Part shown: piece by piece, positions 45,401-55,404 of the stretch
Layout of the letters: each line of letters opens with the position of its first letter
Position numbering within the stretch: the first letter of the stretch is position 1
NCBI GenBank assembly: GCA_914767885.1
Contig: CAJZBQ010000015.1
Coordinates: forward strand, 310,001 to 374,000
Direction of reading: 5' to 3'
DNA: 64,000 nucleotides
Source: Blepharisma stoltei
Taxonomy: Eukaryota > Ciliophora > Heterotrichea > Heterotrichida > Blepharismidae
Program-made: the position numbers and the translations under genes
The notes under the pieces: model-generated
Told to the model about the DNA's origin: nothing
Seen by the model: only the letters and a program-made list of their open reading frames with translations
The model's database searches: none

Positions 45401-46250
45401 GGAGTTATGCCTTGGGCTAAAAGTTTCCTTTTTTCCAAGAGTTCTATTTTTTTAAAATTTTCAAGGAGGCTCTCTTCTGGCGTACGGCACGGTGGCCCAG
45501 CCTACTTTACTCTGCGTTCGGCACGAGTATCAGGTGGAGAGAAGCAAACCCAATGTGGGTCGTCGGCAGGTAACCCACGAAGCAAGGTGGAGATAAATAC
45601 TCATTCGGGTATCACAGTGAGCTTTTCGATAATTTAGCTTAAGATTAAAGTTTAAGTCTTCATGGAAATAGCTCTTTATCTGACTCTCCTGAGCTACTTT
45701 GATAAGGGCTTATGTCTGGGTTTTCTCTTACCATCCAGACTGCTTCTTTGTATTCTTCAAACGGATTTCTGACAACTTTTGCAATTTTTAACGTAAAGCG
45801 AACTCCAATCACATAGTTATAAATGTCTATATATTTATGATTAAAAGCACCCGGTAAGAATACTGATCTTATATAATTTTCTAAATCAAAGTGAGTTTGT
45901 ATGTCTTCAAAAGATTTTGCAGTTGAGCCAATTAAAGGCTGACGCTCAAAATGATTTTGCATAAGAGTACTCATTCATGAAATCCTTTCTATACTATTTG
46001 TGTATATACATAAAAATATAAATAAAAATGAAACAGTAACAGATTTATAGATATGTCTTACATTTATCGGCTTACTTGTTAAAGACTCTTCAAAATCTTT
46101 TTCAGCTCTATTTATTTTATTTTCAATAGCTTGAAGCTCAGATTCTGATAATTGTATTTGTTTAATTGAGTCAGGAATTTTTAAGTTGAAGTCATGAATT
46201 TCTATAAAGTTATCCGGCTTTTCATTTTCGCTTTTGTTTTCATCACTCAT
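39454..46250 (-). CDS. Tandem double polycystin (PKD2/TRPP-type) channel
   Basis: ATG at 46250. Removing one IES and five retroposon-type inserts gives one frame of roughly 1,580 residues with TGA as Trp at many sites. Repeat 1: a first TM (VTVSFLFIFLCIYTN), an extracytoplasmic polycystin-type domain (LVAEVLIHNTNLETTLNYYQ), then TM2-6 with a pore and last TM (TLGYSALSLINLAFG, FVIIFVFYIIFILINNFLAI). Repeat 2: a TM (FYLLLNVVIAVIYIAIFLAM), a polycystin domain (ILYNTNANIFLLNYLTFQNT), TM2-6 ending in ILIFNLLLLNIFIAIIAAHY, and a coiled-coil C-tail to the stop at 39454. Polycystins are single six-TM subunits that form tetramers; two fused units would form dimers. Expected role: cation channel in cilia or cortex. 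Confidence 0.8.
40750..41090 (+). mobile_element. Retroposon-like insert in the channel gene, 14-bp TSD
   Basis: Flanked by GCTGATAGCATACT (40736-40749 and 41091-41104); tail TTTAATAGTAATAGTAATCC. Shares the 17-mer GTCAAGACAAAGCGACT with the element at 54655. Removal joins FNSFSMLSADSICGC. Confidence 0.85.
41550..41955 (+). mobile_element. Retroposon-like insert in the channel gene, 10-bp TSD
   Basis: Flanked by TTGTTTCATA (41540-41549 and 41956-41965); tail TTTTAACTTTAATTTAA. Removal joins WVVYMKQGIFKAM. Confidence 0.8.
42038..42143 (+). mobile_element. Short TSD-flanked insert in the channel gene
   Basis: 106 bp flanked by AGCTTTTCTT (42028-42037 and 42144-42153), with a tail-like ATAATTTAATTAGATT. 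Removal joins RFLARKARNLFYW in frame. Confidence 0.75.
42636..42931. mobile_element. Family I MITE-type IES in the channel gene
   Basis: 296 bp between TAs; ends CTCCCCTCCATGAGCGAAC and GTTCGCTAAAGGAGG. Removal joins IIYKYL to EPEDSNTF, within the second polycystin domain. Confidence 0.85.
44500..44914 (+). mobile_element. Retroposon-like insert in the channel gene, 11-bp TSD
   Basis: Flanked by TAACACCCCAG (44489-44499) and TAACACTCCAG (44915-44925); tail CCCTTAACTTAACT. Removal joins YLSVSSGVLGIFPEMYE. Confidence 0.8.
45169..45652 (+). mobile_element. Retroposon-like insert in the channel gene, 15-bp TSD
   Basis: Flanked by TAAGTCTTCATGGAA (45154-45168 and 45653-45667); tail AAGATTAAAGTT. 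Shares GAAGCAAGG-GGAGA blocks with the element at 63545. Removal joins DKELFPWRLTDDGG. Confidence 0.85.
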
Positions 46251-46520
46251 ATGATAAATAATTAAATTCTCACATTTTTAATAAAATTCTGGTCAAAATT
46301 ATAATAAAATATTATTGTACTAAATTATTAGAGAAAACCATAGATACTCGGTATATATTATTAGAATTGGGGTTGTCATAAAGAAATAACACAGAATCGA
46401 TTTATCATCTTGCTAAAATTGCTTATTTTATGCTATTATTTAAATAGAGATTCATTTATTATCATTTAAAACTTGCTCAAATGAAATTTTTTAATCTTAA
46501 AAGTCATCAACCTGTAAGCT
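46251..46520. other. Intergenic spacer
   Basis: AT-rich; lies upstream of the channel gene and downstream of the RING gene. No element recognised. Confidence 0.35.
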
Positions 46521-48464
46521 TTATTTGTACAGTTTAACTAGATCTTGTATATTCTTTCTGCAAATAGGGCAGGTATTGCATTTTGATACACAGAAGCTGC
46601 AAAACATGTGTCCACAAGGATAGCAAGCTACGTTTAATTCTCTTGAAAAGCATATTTTGCATGCAGACTCCTCAGGGACTGGCTCAGTAGGCTCTTTTTC
46701 AGCAGGATTCATTACCGCTGACAATTGCGAGCTATCAGGAAGCTGGACTACAAGTACAGTTGACCCAATTTTAATAACGTCTCCTACAAGTAGTGGATAG
46801 GGCTCACTTTTTTGTCCTTCACCGCTCAATCTTCTCCATGTTCTGTTAGTTGATCCTACATCTGCTAAGTAGAAAGTCCCATTATCAAACGTAATTTTCC
46901 CATGGAATGAGCTCATTTGAGAATCTTCTCTTATGCAATACACAAATAAAATGATAACTTATCCGATCCGTCCTTCTCCCATACCCTCAGGGCTTTCGTG
47001 GATTTTAAGAGAGAAGGGGCTGGAAATTATGACTGGGGTGAGTTTTATCCCTTGTCAGGACGATACGACAGGGTTTTACCCCGCACCCTAGACAAGGAAA
47101 CCAGAGTTCATATGACAACTCCACACTTTTGGATGTGGAGGAGGTTAATGGAGACCAGAAGAAGGATTCGGAGTCGCTTCCTTCTATCTCCAGGTAGATG
47201 ATGATGCCGGTTGCTAGGAGTTGTCCAAGGAAGTACCTGGATGTGCCTCCTAGAAGATACTGAAGTCACCTTATTTTGTAAGTGCAGCCCGATGCCTAGG
47301 ACGAGGAGTCTTAAGTCGGTGAAGGCAGAAAGGAGCTGAAATAACCCCCGAGACCTATTCTAACTTTTAATCTAATCTAATCTCTTATACAATACGTATT
47401 TGCAGTGTCCCTTCCAATAGTCAGTCCTTCAGAGTTTACATTTATGGTATTTTGCCTTGCGGGTCCTTCATATATAGCAAGCTCAAGGGCTGTGACTTTT
47501 CCATAAGGGTTATATCTGACGTTATTTACCTTAAATTCACTCAAGCCCATTTGGAACATCATGCCGAGATCAAGATGTAAAGGCTGCCTTACCATCAGAA
47601 AAGTCCCTGTTGTGCTGCCTGTATCTGTTAGTAAAAACTGGTTCGTTTGCTGGTTAAATCTAATTTCACAGTGTTTTCGACTCACAAAACTTTCACCTAT
47701 AACGATATCGTTAGATGCAGAATTTCTTCCGATAGAGGCGCCTTCGGCGCCGATAAGAAAAGTATTGTTTAAGAGCTGTCCTTCAACTGCTTTTAAAACA
47801 AGCTAAATAGTTATTAAGACTTATTGAAGAGCTCGTTGTAATTTTACAAGGACCATCTCCACTAGTAAGCCTGCTCGCCAGTTCGTATACGACCTTACAA
47901 AGGTTGCTATTTAGCGGCCGAGGATGTGCACTTGCAGGTATTTGAGTGAGTCGCATTGCCGTGCCGTGCGCCAACAGGGTTTTCGGCCATTAAAATTCAA
48001 AAGGGTGGAATTTCTGGTCGACTCTAGACCAAAATGGAAATCTGTAGCCCAGAGTGTAACTCCTGGCTTTAGCTGGGAATAGTGCTCATTAACAAGAAGA
48101 ACGCCATTGGATTTTCTAGGAGACTCATTCCAACTTCCGGGCCCATTTCCCATTTGACTTCTTCAACTTCAGGAACAACAGCACGCGAATTTGCTTGCTG
48201 CTGAGAGTTGTCTTCTTGCTCTGGCTCTCTTGGGTCTGCAAGACAGCGATCTTTAAGTTTTTTAATATTTTCTAAAATTTTGAATCTATGAAGTCTAACA
48301 GGCACTTCTAAGTCATTCATAAGATCTGTGTCAGTCATTTCAAAAAGAAGCATCCCATCGATTGACAGACCTTCGAATTTTTGCTTATATTGCCCAAGCT
48401 CAAGAGAAACGAGCCAGTCTCCGACTTCTTTGACTCCCCATGTATCAGGTCTATGTGATTCCAT
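46521..48464 (-). CDS. SAM-FHA-FHA-RING protein
   Basis: ATG at 48464. Residues 1-75 are a SAM domain (WGVKEVGDWLVSLELGQYKQ). The first FHA domain has SIGRNSASNDIVI and FVSRKHCEI; the second has LTIGRDTANTYCI, MSSFHGKITF and DVGSTNRTW. The C-terminus is a RING finger of the C3HC4 type (CKICFSRELNVACYPCGHMF, then CPICRKNI). FHA domains bind phosphothreonine and the RING suggests a ubiquitin ligase, perhaps in DNA-damage or checkpoint signalling (inference). Two retroposon-type inserts interrupt it: removing the one at 46942 restores the frame, while the one at 47805 leaves a one-base shift by my reading. Confidence 0.8.
46942..47380 (+). mobile_element. Retroposon-like insert between FHA2 parts, 15-bp TSD
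   Basis: Flanked by TCTCTTATGCAATAC (46927-46941) and TCTCTTATACAATAC (47381-47395); tail TTAATCTAATCTAA. Removal joins GRDTANTYCIREDSQMSS. Confidence 0.85.
47805..48097. mobile_element. Retroposon-like insert between SAM and FHA1
   Basis: GC-rich, same family as 11300. The only shared flank is CTTGTT-type sequence (minus strand). Joining there leaves FFL and KAVEGQ one base out of frame, perhaps from an indel in a T run. Confidence 0.6.
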
Positions 48465-49148
48465 AACAATATTTATATTTAATAAAAGCTAGCTTAACAA
48501 TAAAAAGAGCTTCAGAAAATTGCTTAATTTGGACGAAATAAATGAAATAATTCAAATGGTAAGAAAATTTAAATATTATTGAGAAAATGGCTAATAATAT
48601 TAGCTAAATTTTATTTAAATTCTTGAATGCTCTAAAGTAAATTCATGGATAATAGAAATTAAAAGCCAACAGAAAATAGTTAATGGGCCAAGTAAGAACA
48701 TGATGAATTCTAAAAAGCCTTAAATTTTATGGCTTAAGACCACTTATAGATTCTTTAGCAGTAATGCCTATGACTATTTAATAGACCACAAAGTGCCAAT
48801 TTCTATGAAAAGGGCTAATTAAAAATTGACAAATATAAGCTATAATTTGCATTTGTCAATTTTAAATTGTACTTGCCAGAAAAATTGACATTTTTGTGGC
48901 CTATTCAATAGGCAACAATATTGCTCTTAAACAAGCAAAAATAGGACTGGAGTTATATCATGTAGGGACTTTACAACGTTAAAGAAGAGACTCCCTATTG
49001 AGCATAGGAATTAGCATCGCTTATCAGCATCAAAAAGCTAAACTTTTAAAATTATATTTCACAACATCTCATAAATCTGATTTTTATAGTTAATTATTTT
49101 TATATAAAATCCCACTTTTTTCATTTCCAAAGTTACTTAAATCTAAGC
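48465..49148. other. Intergenic region containing a small TIR element
   Basis: Apart from the element at 48773-48912, AT-rich spacer with no gene seen. Confidence 0.4.
48773..48912. mobile_element. Small MITE-like element with about 30-bp TIRs
   Basis: CTATTTAATAGACCACAAAG at the left is matched by the inverse of TTTTTGTGGCCTATTCAATAG at the right. A central AAAATTGACAAAT..ATTTGTCAATTTT hairpin lies inside. It shares TTGTACTTGCCAG with the IES at 58481. Confidence 0.6.
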
Positions 49149-50137
49149 TTACATGATTACGTTAGAATTAGATCGAAAATGCCTCAAATAATTTGGAGGC
49201 TTTGACATTGTTATTCTTGTTTCAGGTCTAGGTGGAACAGGTGAAATCCATCTAGAGTTTTCTTGAACTTCATCCAAATCAAAAGGGGAACTGAAATTTC
49301 CTCGCCTTGAAAACTTTGGACTTTCTGAATCTAAAGGCATCAAATGTGTATCTTCAATGACTAAATCATTGTATTCTAATTTAATTATCCTTCCTCTTTT
49401 GATCTCAATTGGCTCTCTAAATTGTGTCTTACTCCCCCCTTCGTGAGTGAACAAAAGTTTTTTGAATAGAAAAAATTTTTTATGAAAAAAAAAATTGATA
49501 TATAAGTGATAATTAGTATAATGAAATCTCGAGCTAATTCTGGTTAATTTTAAACAAATTGCTTTTTAAAACATAAATTTTATAAATTAAATTAATATTT
49601 GCTTCCCAATTTTGCAAATTAAGATTTTTTTTAAAAAAAATTAAACCCCCTCCGAGAGTGAACAAATTTTTTTTGTTCGCTCACGGAGGCGGAGGAGTTA
49701 GGATCACGATTTAATTCAGAAGTCAAGTCTGAATCAAGATAAACTTGTAAGCTTGGGTCAATTCTATATATAGGGGTGTTCGCTTTTGTGGAAGAATTTA
49801 AATCTGCAAGCTTGGGAGTATCAGGCTCTTTAATAGGATTTTCTAAATCTTCAACAATAGTATCAGCCGTTGAGGATGTAGCTCCACTCAATTTTGCAAG
49901 CTTTGTAATAAATTTTATGTTTAAGAGTCTTCGGTGGCCTAGGCTTGGATTTTTGATTTTTGGCTTGGGAACAGGAGTAGGAATTATGGTTCGGGCATAA
50001 GGAGAAGCACTTCTTCTTGTACTCAGTACAGGTAAATGCAAATCTTTGGTCATGCATTTACGATTTGGAGATGTCTTTCTTTTAGCTACTGATGGGAGAC
50101 GTGTATTATGCTTGATTCTGTTTCTTTGTAAGTCCAT
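49149..50137 (-). CDS. Basic Ser/Pro-rich protein of unknown function
   Basis: ATG at 50137. The N-terminal half is basic and rich in Ser, Pro and Arg (STRRSASPYARTIIPTPVPK), likely disordered. An IES (49430-49698) is removed to join LNRDP to KTQFREPIEIKRGR; the rest includes GRIIKLEYNDLVIEDTHLMP and a Pro/Arg-rich tail. About 240 residues. No family recognised; the basic low-complexity composition suggests a cytoskeletal or regulatory protein. Confidence 0.6.
49430..49698. mobile_element. Family I MITE-type IES
   Basis: 269 bp between TTAs; the left end is CTCCCCCCTTCGTGAGTGAA, the right end an inverted pair ending CGGAGGCGGAGGAG. The left direct-pair region is shortened. Excision restores the frame. 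Confidence 0.85.
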
Positions 50138-50498
50138 TGGTTTTTATCATAAATATTGAATTATGATAAAAAAATAGTCTAGGGATGTGTAATGAAATCA
50201 GTAAAATAAGTAGGCCTATTTTTTGATTAAAAGTTCTAATAAAATACTTTTGAAAGAAATAATAATAAATGATTTTATGTGGGTATTTTAGTAATCTTAA
50301 TCAGTCATATTTATATTGACTTTAATTAAATTTAACTTTAAAATGATATCATATGTATCAAAGAGTGAAGAAGGGTAAAAAGCTATTTTATGATATTATT
50401 TAACTACTAATCTCAAAAAAGCATAGTAAAATCTGTTATTTTATGATGAATATTTTATTACGGCAATATAAAGGCTAAATAATTTCATGAATGTATGA
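50138..50498. other. AT-rich intergenic spacer
   Basis: No feature recognised between the unknown gene start and the exportin 3' end. Confidence 0.4.
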
Positions 50499-53400
50499 TT
50501 AGTTAACCAAATTTAAAGCTGATCTTAGGTCATTGAAATTTTTAGCAAAACGGTCACGATTTCTTGAGTCCATACTCCTAGCTATACCATTCATTAGCTT
50601 CGATAAAGCTTCATTTAAAATTTGTTGAGACTGGGGATTATTTGTAGCTTTTGTAATTGAAAAATTTTTAATTTGCTCAAATGAATTTTCATTAATAATG
50701 AGAAGTCCTAATAGTGGCTTACTAAGAGTTCACATATAATTGCTGTCTTCAGTTAAGATAATGTCCATTACCTGACTTAGCAAATCAGTTAAGCTTGAGG
50801 GGAACTCATTTAAGATTCTTTTTACAGCTTCAGTTTCTTGTGTGTTTTTAGCTCCAATTCGTATTATATAATCACAAATAAAAGTTGTAGCATTTGAAGC
50901 AGATAAACAATTTTTCATGTCTAAATGAAAATCACTGGTTGAGTTTAAGCCTTGGAGAACATAAAAAATTATTGTAGAATAGCATGAACTTTGAAGCTGA
51001 GTGAATACAGTCTTCAAATGGGATTTTGTCACTAGTTCAAGGAATTCATAAATGTTGTCAACTAGCTTGCTGAATGTCTAAATAAAAAATACAATTGCTT
51101 CAGATTTTGGGATTTTATCAAGCACTGAGAAGCACAAGCTTATTGTCTCAAGGAAGCACGTATCTCCATACACTTCAAAAACTCCGAAATTCACATAATT
51201 TCCACTTAAAAGCTTCACTACAAGCTTCAATATATTTTTTATCCTTTTATAAAAGATATTATAATTTTCTTGAGTAATTTGCTGCTCTATCAAAGACTTA
51301 CAGCAAGATGCCAAAATGTGGCTTAAATTTTTGAAAATAATAATACCATAAGCACATGCAACATCAAATGCTATTCTTGTATTTCTAGAAAATGCGAGCT
51401 CAGTAAGAAATCCTAATAAAGAATTAATGAGATTGTTGTTATACATGTAGTTTTGGACAGTAGTAAAAATAATTGAAATATTTCCTTCATAAAACCATTC
51501 GAAAAATTCATTATATAGCTTTGCATTGAAAAGCACCCCACAAATCCCTTTCAGCTCTTTATATAAAAATAGCAGCTCGGTCTCGTTAGGAGTCATCAAT
51601 AATCGTTGGATTTGAGAGCCAATAGGCCTCAAGAAATGAGTTAAGGGCTCTTGAACCTCTTCATTTGTCCATAGGTTGGCTAAGGCAAAATACAGTCTTT
51701 CACGGTATTTAGCATTTGTGGTGCATAATTGGTAAGTCTCATACTGAATCATCAAATTTTGGATTATATCAATTTTAACCAAAATTTTACTGCTATAGAA
51801 GCCTTTGGCTAGCCATTCAAACAATTCTAACGTCCATCTCACTATTCTGCCTTCAGAGTATCTTGCCAAATTATGTATTAATTTATTGAGCAATGATTTT
51901 ATAACGAATTTCAATGTTTCTTCAGCAATAATCTGTGCAGCTCCATCATCTACACCTCTTGATTTTTCATAGAAAATTCATATAGTCTCATGAGGGGAAT
52001 TTATATATGATTTCGTCAAGGCTGTCATAAAATGAACGATTGATGCTTCTAAGCATTCTAATGGATTGTACAAACTAGTTTGTGCTGCTAGTTGTAACAC
52101 AAAATTAATCATTGGGCCATCTAGATGCTCTTCAGATTGGTTTACCTTCTTTTCTCTTAAAGAAATTAAAGATGAAGCAATAAAAGTTAGCCAAGCTAAT
52201 TTTACTTCGGAAGCTTCTAGGCTTAGGCCTTGAGATCTAGCTGAATCATATGAATTTAGAGCTGCAGAGTAATTTCTTTCTACCAAAACAACAAATTGTG
52301 GATAATAGTATTGGCAGAATTGTCCTATTTGTGTTAATTGGTCTTTAAATTCATTTTCAAACTCTTCACTAGCTTCCCCTTAAAAGGGTATATTTTCAGT
52401 TTTTAAAATCCTAATTTGAAAAAATAATCAATTTAACATTTTAAACTTATTCTTAAGAATGAAAAATGTTTAAAATTTCGTAATATTAGCTTGGTGTCTT
52501 ATTATAGTAATCATTAACTAAATATACAAATATGCTATGCAAAAAATTATTTCTTTCTCTTAAAGGGGATTATTATTAGATTAAAATGTGTCTTTATAGT
52601 CCTCACTTCATGAGCATCATGGACTCAACGGCGTGAGCTGTGGGAGGGTGTTCCATAGTTAACTTGAGCACGGGCAGAAACCCCGGCTTTTCGGTAGAGG
52701 CATGTTCCCTCCGTAATCCCATGTCATACGGGCTTTGCCGGGAATCTCATTTCCAACTCAAGAAATCAGCTTAATCAACCCTGCTTGCTTGGGTCAGATC
52801 ACCCCTTTCACGGGACCCTTTAAAGTAGGAGACTGTAGCTTTTGAGAGTCTTTCTGGCCCGTTTTCTCTTTTTCCCTGATTCATTACCAAATGATTAGCT
52901 CACCGCTTACACGATTTGGGGCAGGCCATGAAGCAGCCTAGGCAGCTAAGTTTTCCTGTCTTTATCAGACACCCACCTGGGCTTGGGCATCCTAGAAAAA
53001 ATTACGTAAAAAACTCCCACACGAGCCAGGCCACTAACCACCAGAAATAATGCGAGGCCTCTCGTTTCGAGGCTAGCCCAACCCTTGGGAAGCTCTTTGC
53101 ACCAAAAACTGCATCCGGATACAGATAAGGACCCCCGCCACGGAGAGCCGGTCACTCACCACCTGCCATTTTATTTATATTCTTAAAGGAGGATAATTTT
53201 TTTCAAATTAGGCATTTTATTAATTTTTTTACTCACCTTGAAGGGGAAATTAAGTAGATCTGGAGCTGCATTGTTTAAGGTCGATTGCAAAAACAAATCA
53301 AACAGCTTTGGAAGGAAGAGCTCTATTTGGTTTCCTTGAGGAAGTTGATGATGGGCTTCATAAGCTAGATAGCTTCAAATATGAAATGAGCTCTCATATC

Positions 53401-54622
53401 CAGAATATATTGATTCTCTATTGGAGAACAATCCAGCAGAAAAATTTGCCAGCGCATTGATTCAGTTGTTAAAAGCTATCTGCTCGCAGCATTCTTTTAA
53501 GTTGAAATTTGAAAAAAATCGCTTGCATGTGGTCATGTATTCGAATTTTGTGTCACCGCTTATATTTTTATTTGTTATGATACTCCTCATTAAACATTTT
53601 TCTCCCAAGGACAAATTTAATTTGCAAAAATCTGAAATTTTTTTTTTTGCATAAATTTTAATTTTCATTTACAAAATATAATATAAAATGCCTATTTCTC
53701 TATATCAGCCAAAATCTTTAAATATTTTTGTTCATAATTAAATTTCCCTTCCTGATTATTTGCAAAAATGCTTTTCCTGATTGCTCCCATATGATTAAAG
53801 GCTCTCATTGCTAAAGATTCAACTTCATTATTTCCATTAATAATCAGAAATTCTAAATAATCCAACGACACAGGATTTTCAAAGTGTCCTTTCCATGTTA
53901 AAGGAATTTGCAAGCACAAAGAATCTTCATTAGTTTCATCTGAGCAAATAGCTAAAAAATCAAAAGTCATAGAAAGTATTAAAACATTAAGAACTTCCAT
54001 AATCAAGCTATTCGGGATTTCTTGTACTTTTGACAAAAAATACACACACATTGCAAAGATCTTCTCCATTGCTTCATCTCTAAAGCTAATTGCAGTTCTT
54101 CTATTGACTGATAAAGGCCGGTTTTTAATTGGTTCTGACATCTCATTGAGGATTTCCCCGAAGAATTTAAAGCCCCGCTCAGCGAAAAACAAATTTTGTT
54201 CAATGATTTGCTGTACAGAGCCGACCACATTTTTTATGGAATCTGACTCAAGCCATCCTAATCTGCTTATTCTTGCTAGTGCTTTGGCTAGTCCTGTTAT
54301 AACAAAACTTTGTCTGGGCTGCTGATCAAAAAGCATATTGGAAATTTCTTGATAAAGGATGTTTTTTTCTTCTTTAGAAAGCATCTTTCACTCTGATGGA
54401 AGGACTTTTGTTATTGCTCGAACTGTCAGAAAAATTAAATTTGAGTTTTGCGAGATGTTTAGGATTGGGATCAAATTCTTGAAATTTTCTGAAGACTCTA
54501 AAACATTGCAGAGAGCTTGGCCTGCGTTAGATCTTTCCTAAATGATGTTTACTTGTTCGTTCTGTGCTGTGTAGAGTAAGTTGCTTAATGATTCAAGGTG
54601 GGAGATGTATTGCTCGTTCATT
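50499..54622 (-). CDS. XPO7: Exportin-7 (RanBP16)-like nuclear transport receptor
   Basis: ATG at 54622, then a 15-nt intron. Collinear with exportin-7 over its whole length: ALARISRLGWLES and AISFRDEAMEKIF near the N-terminus, FDFLAICSDETNEDSLCLQI, the heat-repeat middle, SGNYVNFGVFEVYGD, WTLSKPLLGLLIINEN, and the end RNRDRFAKNFNDLRSALN. This is an importin-beta superfamily Ran-dependent receptor. A 41-bp insert (53652-53692) and an 881-bp IES (52370-53250, with a retroposon inside) are removed to join ILADIEKYAKK and PDLLSEEFENEF. A second 15-nt intron lies at 51078-51092. TGA is Trp at 50727-50729 and elsewhere. Confidence 0.9.
51078..51092 (-). other. 15-nt intron in the exportin gene
   Basis: GTATTTTTTATTTAG on the minus strand, containing an in-frame TAG. 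Removal joins KSEAI to TFSKLVDN. Confidence 0.85.
52370..53250. mobile_element. 881-bp IES with a nested retroposon
   Basis: TA boundaries with C/T-TA flanks; ends CTTCCCCTTAAAAGGG and CACCTTGAAGGGGAAAT (family III type). A GC-rich block from about 52600 to 53180 sits inside and has no tail that can be placed with certainty. Excision joins PDLL to SEEFENEF in frame. Confidence 0.75.
53652..53692. mobile_element. Very short (41-bp) IES
   Basis: TAs at 53652 and 53693; the interior is AT-rich and holds a stop. Removal joins ADIEKYAKKKISDF in frame. The exact edges are the best of few options. Confidence 0.5.
54538..54552 (-). other. 15-nt intron in the exportin gene
   Basis: GTAAACATCATTTAG on the minus strand, with an in-frame TAG. 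Removal joins QNEQ to ERSNAGQAL. Confidence 0.85.
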
Positions 54623-54654
54623 TTTACTAATTAGTAAGTTTTGATATGGTTTTA

Positions 54655-54975
54655 GAAATAAGATGATAAAATAGAAAATACCTGCTGATGATGATGGCAG
54701 GAAGCTCCCTCTTTAGGTGGGGTTTTGCTCCCCAAAGGGCTTCCCTGTTGCAAATACTGGCTACTGGTATCTTTCTGAGGGTCAAGACAAAGCGACTGAA
54801 GCAGATTCAGTTTATGCTGAGATAATGAGGAGAGGAATCCCAACTAATATTTGGAGAGAATCTGTAGGATGAAATCGTATTCAGTCTAGCAGAAGCTGAG
54901 ATGTCTATTTGACGTCCTCAGGTGAACTAGATCGTTCAGATCAGGATACTGACCAGAATTTTTTTAACAAATTTA
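54655..54975 (+). mobile_element. Retroposon-like element, intergenic
   Basis: GC-rich block related to the one at 40750 (shared GTCAAGACAAAGCGACT and flanking blocks), ending TTTTTTTAACAAATTTAAGC. No TSD established. Confidence 0.6.
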
Positions 54976-55404
54976 AGCATTGAGTCTCGTCTACTTTAAT
55001 GGTAGGAAGAATACATTTGGCAGCATATTAGCATGGGTAGTTCTAATAATTTTAAACTAGGAACACTTAATTACATAAGCAAGCCTAAAGCATAATGAAT
55101 AGGTTTGCTTACATTTTACACGAAATTCGAATTAAGTGTTTTTTAATCATATTATATTTTTTGTATCAACTGATTGATTCAAATTGAAATAAGAAATATG
55201 TCAGTTCTTTTCTTAAAGTCTAAACATAAATAATATATAAAATTGTTATCGCATTGACTCATAAATGGTGGGATTCATAATATTCTATTTTATAATATTT
55301 ATTAGCAAATTCAATTAATATTTAAATTATTTAAATTAGCAAATAAGCCTTATCCGTTATTATAATAAATATGTCTTACTATTGCAAATTTTAAATTAAT
55401 AATC
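54976..55404. other. AT-rich upstream region
   Basis: No specific feature recognised before the kinase-like gene at 55405. Confidence 0.3.

Noticed and set aside
45332-45637. 101-residue plus-strand gene
   Set aside because: It lies entirely inside a TSD-flanked insert and has no recognised family.
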